Shown here one piece after another: positions 56,174-64,000 of a stretch of 64,000 nt of DNA. Source of the DNA: Dermacentor variabilis (lineage: Eukaryota > Arthropoda > Arachnida > Ixodida > Ixodidae). Each line of letters begins with the position of its first letter. Within the stretch, counting starts at the first letter, position 1. Made by a program: the position numbers and the translations under genes. Under the pieces are notes generated by a model that was not told the origin of the DNA, did not search any database, and saw only the letters and a list, made by a program, of their open reading frames with translations. The DNA lies in assembly GCF_050947875.1 (NCBI RefSeq), contig NC_134576.1, forward strand, positions 56,424,255 through 56,488,254. The letters are read 5' to 3'.

Positions 56174-58990
56174 TTATTCCGGGACCCCGTTGGTCTTAAC
56201 CGCTGCGCTGGTCCGCCGAACTAGGGCTTTTTGGGCCAATAGTTCCTGGCAGCCGAGTAGGGCCGCCTCCCAGTTCTCTCGGGAAGGGAATGGGGTGATG
56301 GGGAGAGAAGGATTTTGCCTGCATGCCCAAACCATGTGGAAGGGGTCGGCCACCTCCACACAGAACGAGCAGCGGCCGTCAGAAGAAGGATCAAAGTGAT
56401 TGAGAACCCCCGGGCGCAGCAGGATGTTTGTAAAGAGCCTAAGCAGAGTTCGCTCGCCAGCTTTACTCACTCCCTTCATAGGAACCGGGCAATGGCGGTG
56501 TTCGGCACCATAGTGCTCAGTAATGTTTTTAAAAGAAAAAGGAGGGCTGTGATCTGGGTCAACGTCCTCCCAAGTGATGTCTGGTGCCCGGTAAGTGAGT
56601 GCGCGGGCTGCCTCATGGGCGGCTTCGTTACCTGGCATGCCTTGGTGGCCGGGGGCCCATATGATTGAGCGATGAGTTGGATCGCAGTCGTGAATACTGC
56701 GGCGAAGAATTTCGTCAGCGAGAGGACTGATTCATTCGAATTGAAAGTTACGACAGGCTCGACGGGGGTCTTTGAGGATGAATTTAGAGTCGGGATGGGA
56801 GGCTGCGAGAGCGATCACCACCTCCTCCGCATGCGTTGAGCTGAGTGCCTTGAACTAGAGGCCATCCACTTTCCTCGTGTAGGATTGCAACCGTGTACCA
56901 TCCCCCTGGAGTGGTTGGGGCCTGCAATATGGACGTAGAAGGCGTGTTTCTTAGAGCCATGGTGGCGATGCAGGGCATCCGCCCGCGTGTGGCGCCGGCC
57001 ATTATGGTCCTCCTTTTTCATCTTACTTGGAATTGGTCGAACGTAGAGGGCGAGTCTTCATAGTTCGGGCACTCGAACCCTTTCCTTCGTATGGTGGTCA
57101 TGTTTAATAAGAGAAGCGGGGACAACACAGCGCATTGTGGTGTGCCCCGTGTTCCCATCTCGAATGGGCCGTAGTCGGTCTCTTGTAGGCGTATATAGGC
57201 CAAGCGGTCCGTTAAGAAATGTTTGATATAGTTGAATGTACGAGCGCAGCAGTTGGTCTCGCTAAGATGCTTTAGTATGACGACGTGCTTAGCATTATCA
57301 AAGGCACCCTTGAGATCGAGTGTCAGGACTACGTTTTTGTTATGTGGGTGTTCTGTGGGTTAGAGGATCTCGTGATGAAGCTCTAAAAGGATGTCTTGTT
57401 CCGATTTATGAGGTCGGAAGCCGAACATGGTGTCGGCGAAGGTGTCCTTGCTCTCGAGATATTCCGAGAGGCGGTCAAGGACCATCGTTTCCGCGAGTTT
57501 CCTTACACATGAAGTGGGGACATGGGCCGGATTTGTCTATGTTTACCGAATTCCCCGCCTTCAAGACAAAGGTTACCAATGATGTCTTCCAATCGGCTGG
57601 CAACGAAGTGTCGCCGGTCCAAATGGCGTTGATGTATTCGAGTAGGGTTCCGTACGCCCGACCTGGAAGGTTTGCCAATAGTTTGACTGTTACCTTATCC
57701 CTCCCGGGCGCCGTCCCCCTGCGCATTCGTGCAAGAACCACGCGAAGGTCGTGAAGCTGGAAAGGCTGATCCATTTCGGGATTATCGCAGCCTGCCTACG
57801 AATAATCCATCCCTCACGGGTCTCGATCCTAATTGAGGTATTGTGAGTGCAAAGCGTTTGCTAGCTGCTCCGTGTTTCCTTGAAAGTTGTGTAGTGCTGA
57901 AGCAAGGTGTTTCTTGGTTTCCGAACCTGTTTGTGTAGGGTCTATGAGACTCCTGAAGAGCCGCCAAGTGTTGCAGCTCGAAATCTGTCTTGCTGCGCTG
58001 TTACATCTATCTACCCAGTTAGTGTCGGCGAGCTGGGCAGCGTACTCGGCTGCTTGCTGAGTAAGGTCAGAGATGCGAGCGCGGAATTTACGATTGTGTT
58101 TCTGCCGCCGCCATCGTTTGGTTAGGCTGCGCCGAGCTCCCCAGAGGTGCATCAGGTGGTCATCCACGTCCGGTGCACGCTACGTAAGCTGTATCTTCTT
58201 TTCGTGTAAACAAAGTGTTTGCATCAGTCCGTGCGCCCAAGTGGTGTAACCTTGTTCCAAGATAGAAGTTACTGGAGGGCCTGGCGGAAAGCATTCCAGT
58301 CGGGAAGTTTGGCTTGTGCAAGGGAGCGATGTAAGGGTCCAGTGTAAATGACAGTATTCAGTATGCAGTGGTCGCTATTGAGCGTGTCCTCGGTGTTGAT
58401 CCAGTCTGCGTGTCATATGTGTTTCGTGAGGGCAAGGTCGGGGCAGGTGTCCCGTGTGACGGAATTCCCTACACGTATTAAGTGGACCGGGTCGGTTAGA
58501 AGAGTGATGCCCAGCATAGATATAAGTCCCGCCAACTTACGACCACGCGGCTCTACCTTGCGATAGCCCCACATGCGACAGAGGGCGTTAAAATCACCCA
58601 CTTTCATCAGGGGATCGCGACCCGCGATCCTTAGCACTGCGCTAAAGATGTTAGAAAAAGTGACGTTTTTTTTAGTTTGGGGGGGGGGGGCAGTGTATAT
58701 TAAATATGTGTACGGGGCTATCTGTTTGCCGCAGGAGGAGGACAGAGACCATCACGTACGAATATTCCAGATTTAGGTACAGATCAACCTCCTGCGCTCT
58801 GTAGCCTTTATTGACTAGGAGACACGTGGAGGGGTCTCGCTGAGAAGCGTTATAGCCCGAGAGATTAACCGCAGCCCCGGTTTCTTGCAGCGCAAGGACT
58901 GCGGCAGGGTATTCGAGATTCTCAATGTATGCCCTTAAGTGGGCGCGTTTCGTCCTGTCTTTGAAACCCCGGCAGTTTCACTGTACAAGA
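56174..58990 (-). pseudogene. LINE ORF2 (endonuclease, RT, RNase H), broken
   Basis: From right to left: endonuclease MKVGDFNALCRMWGYRKVEP and NSVTRDTCPDLALTKH (58413-58637); linker HLWGARRSLTKRWRRQKHNR (57829-58167); RT start MRRGTAPGRDKVTVKLLANL and WKTSLVTFVLKAG (57475-57774); GTRGTPQCAVLSPLLL in the RT (57018-57203), with the YADD region eroded; RNase H/C-terminus MPGNEAAHEAARALTYRAPD and CSFCVEVADPFHMVWAC (56174-56638). At least six frame changes. Confidence 0.85.
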
Positions 58991-61002
58991 GAGAGAGCTT
59001 GCTGTCTTTGCGGGGTGCGCCGCCCTGTAGGGGGTTGGTTGGGAGGGGACGCAGCCATTTTCATTTGAAGGGAGATCGCCTTGGAGAGCCGGCCCAGGTT
59101 CCGTCACCTGCAGCGGGAGCGATTCCACCTCCTCCAAGAGTAAGGCTAGATGGATGGGTCGGGTGAATTTTGATGTGCGGTTCGCGTCTTTGAGGGGTCC
59201 CGTTCGGCGGCGAAGCCGGGGGTTTGACTCTAGCCACGTTTTAATGTTGGCCGTCACGGCAGCCGTAACCATGGTTGTGGCTGGCTTGAGAAGGCTGTCT
59301 TGGATTTGGCCAAAATTTGATATCTGAGTAGTTAATTTGGCAAGGGCGTATTCGAGGGCGGTGAAACGCACGTCACAGCTAGAGTGTCAGGTCCCCTGGC
59401 ACCACTTGCATCGGTTCCGGAGCTACCTGGGCAGGGGGCGGGGACGACCGAGCCGTTTCTAGCGCGTAAATTTTTTTAGCGCGTTATGTATAGCATTTTG
59501 TGCCCGGAGAGTCTCGAGCTCGCGGTGGATCTCGGCGACGTCAGAATTAAGGGGGGGATGAGGAGGAAGCTTTGGTAGGGGAGAAGGTAGGGGAGGGCGG
59601 GGAAGCGGAGGAGCCCCGTCTCGGCTGCCTACCTTGGGCTTAGGCGTATTCTTTGCTGCGCCTGATGGAGGGCCCCCGAGAGCCGGGAAATCACCGTCTT
59701 GGAATGCAGAGGCATCTCGATCCCGTGACGCTTTCGGGTTAGTTGACCGAGGAGACTTGGGGGCACGTCCAGGCAAGCTGCCCGCCGGTGGCGCTCGTCC
59801 GGTTGTGCCTTCCGTCATCTTGTTGCTAGGCGTGGGAGCTTTTGGAGTGGTGTCAGGACCCCAGGGCACTGCAGTCCGAGGTTGGGTTCGTTGGCCGCTC
59901 GGCTTGCCCGGTAGTTGCAGCCGTCGGAATTTGGCTTCGTAGCCTTGCGAGCCCGTAAGATGACCGCCACCGCACACGATGCAGGAAGGAGTGCACCCGT
60001 GGGGCGCCATGTTGCTGTCTTCGAGGGCTGCGACCGTTTCGCCGCAGTGTCCACTGCGATTGTCTTGAGGATTATGGCATAAGTCGGGACGGTGACCGAT
60101 GGCGCCGCATCGGAAACACGCGGGAATAGTCCGCTTATATTCGCGCACCACAGTCGCCACACTCTTATAGCGCTCGTAACGCGGTACTCTGTGTCCCACG
60201 AAGGTGAGCAGGACAATCGTCGACTTCCCCAGCTTGCGGATGAAGGCTATCTCTCCTCCGCGCCACTGGGCTTTAGATTTCAGGGTGGTAGAAGTTTCCT
60301 GCTCATGCACCGTAATAATCCCCCTGCAGACTTCACCATTGACTTTGGCGTGTCCGACCGCCGGGATGGGGCCTTTGGATGCACTGAGTGCAAATTCACG
60401 GGCGAGCACGTTCGACGCATTGGCGTCTTCGGTGGTGGCAATGACGATATTCTGGTCTGAGTAGGGCCAGACACTAAGAAAGTCCACCGAAGATGGATTT
60501 ACATAGGCAGAGAGCAAAGCACCAACCTCACCCTTCTACAGCGCTGTCTTCAGGGAGATCGCCACTCTGGGCTTGATGACAATCGTGAAATCTTTGCGGA
60601 GTCAAGGCATAGCGGTGGGCTGCCTTTTCTCTGATCCCGCTGCTTGCGAGAGCTGAGGTTGGACTTTGCAGGATTCGGAGGCACAGAAACCCCGGGGCTC
60701 ATGGAGAGTGCGTTGACCGCCGAGGTCTTCGAGCGTTGCTGGCGTTTACGAAGTGCCACCAACGAGAAAAGGCCCTCATCCGCAATCTCCTCCGTCGGAG
60801 TGGAAGTTTCAAGCGAGGAAGGGACTTCTGCGACAATTTCTGACCATGTCATCGTCTCGGGATCGTACCCGCGCCAAGCAGAGGGCGCCATGGCGGCCGT
60901 GGAGAACGATGGAGATCGAGTCCGGCGCTCAGGCCCAGTTGGGTGAAGGGTCAGAGACAAAAATGGCCCTAAAAGGCCCAAAAAATGGCCCGCCTGGTCC
61001 AT
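58922..61002 (-). pseudogene. LINE ORF1 (gag-like), broken
   Basis: 60550-61002 is the N-terminus (MTWSEIVAEVPSSLETSTPT, RKRQQRSKTSAVNALSM). A frame change leads to 59459-60517: IVIATTEDANASNVLAREFA, the zinc knuckles CFRCGAIGHRPDLC, then CGETVAALEDSNMAPHGCTP and CIVCGGGHLTGSQGYE with the last Cys of the third knuckle lost (Tyr), and a Pro/Lys-rich tail. 58922-59371 has the coiled-coil end (FTALEYALAKLTTQISNF) and overlaps the start of ORF2. Confidence 0.85.
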
Positions 61003-61153
61003 AGCGGTATCTACGGGCGCCGGTTGATGTTATCCGTCTAGTAGAAGCGAAATTTCACGGCGTCCCTTGGAATTTTCGGTAAACCGGAGGAAAATTGCCG
61101 AAGCCGATGTGAGGCGCGTCCGCTCGCTCCGCCCTCGCAGCGTTCCTCCCCCA

Positions 61154-61500
61154 CGGCGTAGATGAAGCAGGCGCTAAGTACTCCCCATATGCGGGCCGAT
61201 TCAGAAGATATTGCAATGCCGGGCCGATCCGCGGCGGAGGTGAAGCAGGCGCTAAGCACTTGGCATACGTGGACCGATGCCGAAGATATTGCGATAGGCG
61301 TTAATTACTCCCCATACGCGTGCCGATGCCCCATAGATAGTGCAATGCCGCGCCGTTCTGCTGCGGAGGTGAAGCAGGCGTTATGCGCACCGCATACATG
61401 GGCCGATCCCCAAGATAGTGCAATGCCGGAACGACCCGCGGCGGAGGTGAAGCAGGCGTTAAGCACTCCCGATACGTGAGGCGATTCAAGAGATAGTGAA
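61154..61500. repeat. 78-bp satellite, right block
   Basis: Same satellite as 55625-56071: starts at 61223, 61352 and 61430. The 129-base step is two units with a 27-base deletion. It resumes the unit in the phase where the left block stops, so the LINE between interrupted one array. Confidence 0.93.
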
Positions 61501-61619
61501 AATATGTGACCAGCGAAGCTGTAGCACATCACATAGGGTTAGACAAGGCTTAATGTATTTATTTTGCACGTTTTGTAATGGCAGTGACGACAGCTTTTGA
61601 TTAGTTTGATATACACTGA

Positions 61620-61990
61620 TTGGTTCGGTTACTACCTTAGACAGAATCTTGGTCAAAGGTAAATCTATACACAACTGTTGCTGAGTAGTTCAAGCCAAGC
61701 TTTTCTAGCACAGTCTGAGTGAACCGTTCGTTGTTTGGTTTAGAATTGTCCACATTGAAGTCTCCAACGATGATCACAGGGGTACGTCATCGTTGAGAGC
61801 CCTTGCAAAGTGAGCCGTCATGAACTTCTACATATCACACATGTGTGTGCCTGGAGATATATGCATGGTGGATATGACAATTCCGTCTCTCGTTTTTACG
61901 GAATAGGCATCCATCCCCACAGTCGCTAGCGTTGTCCTGATGCACAGATGCACATACATTTTATAGCCATGATCCTTGCGGAGCAATGAG
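61620..61990 (-). pseudogene. Endonuclease/exonuclease/phosphatase-fold remnant
   Basis: Minus strand: VISTMHISPGTHMCDM, then FMTAHFARALNDDVP and, after a one-base frame change, TPVIIVGDFNVDNSKPNNER with FTQTVLEKLGLNYSA. The (V)GDFN(V/I) motif is the catalytic Asp/Asn of LINE and Helitron-associated endonucleases. Too short to tell which; it lies downstream of, and is separate from, the LINE at 62.3-63.7 kb. Confidence 0.5.
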
Positions 61991-62159
61991 CTATTGAATT
62001 TTGTGCTTACCTACCGGGGTATGAAGCATTGCTTGCTAGCTTGCTCCTCACTTGTGGCGCTTACCCATTACAGGGGATTAGCCAAGAAGCCGGTGCTTAA
62101 GGTTAAGGGAAGGGGAGGGAGAAATCCTTAAAGGATATCCGGGCGAAGTATAACCTTCA

Positions 62160-62181
62160 CGCGCGCGTGTGTGTGTGTGTA
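62160..62181. repeat. (GT)n microsatellite
   Basis: GCGCGCGTGTGTGTGTGTGT followed by AGTG. Confidence 0.85.
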
Positions 62182-62339
62182 GTGATCTTTAGAAGAAAGG
62201 AGACCTTCACGCAAATTAACAAACAGATTTGTGTGCCAGGTATATAAAAAATATTTGTAATTATATATAAACAGCAAATTATGTGTTCTTAGGTGCTTTT
62301 ACAATGCTTTTGAACAGACAATCAGCGATTTATTGATCT

Positions 62340-63740
62340 ATCTAAATTTATATTTCGAGAATTGGCATAGTAGCCTTCCTGTGTCACAGAGATTGTCGCA
62401 AATGACCGCGATGATGTTCTTGTGGCTAAAGGCCAGTGAAGAAGCCCCGAAGGAGAGCATATCTTAAGTAATTGACGGGAAACGCAATTTTCTGAATGAG
62501 CATTTTTATTTCTACCTCAGATTTCCGAATCGACGGCATGCTAGTTGAAAGTGATCAATGTTGTCGGGTTCCTGACTGGTAGGACACAGAGGCGACGATG
62601 CCAGACCAGACCTCTGTAGGTAAAAATTTAATGGTGGAATGCGCCATCGTAATTTTTATGGAGATTTCCAGTTTACACGTGGGACACAATTTATTGTTCC
62701 ATGAAAAGGAAAAATTATTAAATTGCGAAGTTTGGATTTTAAGTTTTGTGGAATCTTGGAAAAGATCATATTTTCTAAACCCAGCCGCAGTGTCATGCGC
62801 CGAAGTAGGTATAACGGACATATCTGGTCCAACAAGATATATCCGCATAAGTGTGTCTGCCATTTTATTAAGGATATACCACGATGGCCCGGAACCCACA
62901 CCAACCCCACCAGGACCAAGTTTGGGGGAATAATGATGTAAATGTATTCTTTGCCGCAGTGTCTGAAGTTGATGTGAGTGATGTGCATACTGATTGTGAA
63001 TCAGTCACTGTAAACGTTGTTAAATACTTTGAAGGAAATTTTCGAAGAGCTAAGGTCACGGCTGGCAGTACAGCCAGAAATATGGGTGTGGAATCCGGAA
63101 GTCCTAATGCATATGAGGAAGATAGTGAGGTGGAGAAAATAACGATACCTCCTTTGTCCTCACTCACTGACACATCAGTCTGGATCACATGATGTATTCC
63201 ACATTGCGGTAAATGATCCTATAGCAGGCTATTAAATATGCAGTCGGCAGGAGCTTGACATTTGACGGAAATATATCATTAAATTCAACCTTTATATTAG
63301 GCAAGAGCTTGTCTGAACAAATCGTCTCGCTACATTAAGGTTTAGTGGATCTAGCTCTGCTTGTACAAGCAAAACCTGAGGTCTACGGGAGCGGCACCAA
63401 CGCTATTGACAAATTCCCTCTTTTCACTAATAAATACAAATTCTAATGGCCTCAAGGAAGTTTCATAAATGTTTAAGTACGTGTTTACTGTTAGAAGGCA
63501 GAGTTGGCAGGGAAGAGTAGGCAGTCGTGCTTCTTGATATAAAACATTGTTAGCTATAAATTTTGGTAAACCAAGACAGTTCTGGAGAGCCTCTCGCTCA
63601 AGAAGAACCAAGGGGCTGATTTTGTGTGCTGGCTCACCAGAGAATAGCACGCACCAAATTTCCAGTATCGGTTGAACGTGCGTGCGATAAATCCTTGTTA
63701 GAGTTTCCCTGCGTAGTACAGAGGGATGTCGGCCAAGTTT
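62340..63740 (-). mobile_element. LINE RT-end and RNase H remnant
   Basis: Minus strand, high to low: end of the RT/thumb (IYRTHVQPILEIWCVLFSGE, then ISPLVLLEREALQNCLGLPK, LPCQLCLLTVNTYLNIYETS), RNase H (62868-63188: IQTDVSVSEDKGGIVIFS, TPIFLAVLPAVTLALRKFPS, FTVTDSQSVCTSLTS), LVGLVWVPGHRGISLIKW, and the C-terminus CPTSQEPDNIDHFQLACRRF then LLSFGASSL-like residues to about 62340. Several frame changes. 63741-64000 beyond it shows nothing. Confidence 0.75.
62868..63188 (-). pseudogene. LINE RNase H domain
   Basis: 106 codons still open. First Asp in IQTDVSVS and third in TVTDSQSV are present; the Glu position reads VLPAV (FLAVLP where FxAE is expected), so the catalytic Glu is lost. The following WVPGHRGIS (62656-62988, another frame) supplies the His motif. 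Confidence 0.7.
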
Positions 63741-64000
63741 GCTTATCGTGCAGCAGCGAATGCTGCCCTAGATTTAGCATGATCAATGTGATTTCGTCAG
63801 CTCAATATTGCGTCGTATATTACTTCTACATATTTGACAAAGTCAACTTGCGGAATTATTTTCTGTCGGTATTAGCGAGAAATATTAACGGGTACACTTA
63901 ATGAAAACACAATCAAGGAACTTTTGTTGACATTAAGCGACATTCGATTAACTGCAAACCAAGCTCCAAGCGTTCCTAATTACGGCTGCAGTGTTTTTTG

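Larger units (their letters stand above)
56072..61153 (-). mobile_element. Nearly full-length I-like LINE inserted in the satellite
   Basis: About 5.1 kb, reading right to left: 5' UTR (61003-61153), ORF1 (61002-59000), ORF2 with endonuclease, linker, RT, RNase H and C-terminal Cys/His, then AATAAATGC and a (CAC)n tail (plus-strand GGTGGTGGTGGTG). Multiple stops and frame changes. Related to the element at 13-17 kb by zinc knuckles and endonuclease. Confidence 0.9.

Overview
This is animal nuclear DNA, most likely from a hard tick (Ixodida, probably a metastriate such as Rhipicephalus, Dermacentor or Haemaphysalis). The inference rests on long TE-filled introns with GT/AG (and one GC/AG) splice sites, many decayed non-LTR retrotransposons, and a recurring tRNA-headed SINE that resembles the Ruka family described in ixodid ticks. 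There are no operons, bacterial promoters or CRISPR arrays.

The one host gene I can support is on the minus strand: a complete 8-exon 2-hydroxyacid oxidase (glycolate oxidase / HAO family, FMN-dependent), from ATG at 55542 to TAA at 17802. Coding exons are 55412-55542, 48819-48970, 47372-47627, 45874-46037, 35459-35550, 24681-24839, 22492-22561 and 17802-17884. They sum to 1107 nt (368 aa plus stop), the phases agree at all seven junctions, and the protein has no internal stop. All six classical active-site residues are present. The gene spreads 1.1 kb of coding sequence over 37.7 kb.

Layout. 1-3.0 kb: decayed I-like LINE (RT and RNase H), plus strand. 3-13 kb: mostly unassigned DNA with a dispersed repeat (3991-4552), a LINE 3' fragment (5383-6030, minus), a possible LINE ORF1 remnant (9.1-9.7 kb, minus) and a SINE. 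13.0-17.2 kb: plus-strand LINE with intact ORF1 and a broken ORF2 whose catalytic RT centre and RNase H are replaced by about 220 bp of foreign DNA. 17.8-55.5 kb: the HAO gene. Its introns carry an RTE-type LINE, MITE-like elements, a tandem SINE pair, a CR1/L2-type LINE, two related minisatellites, LINE fragments, and a decayed Ty3/gypsy element (37.3-43.3 kb) whose integrase lies upstream of RT (the Gmr1-like order), itself inserted into the gag of another LTR element. 55.6-61.5 kb: a 78-bp satellite split in phase by a nearly full-length decayed I-like LINE (minus). 61.6-63.7 kb: an endonuclease-domain remnant and another LINE RT/RNase H remnant.

The transposons do not work together; nearly all are dead copies. 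The story is an apparently functional metabolic enzyme gene maintained inside a dense, layered TE landscape, with repeats abutting both ends: the satellite ends about 80 bp upstream of its ATG, and a LINE 3' end lies about 600 bp downstream of its stop.
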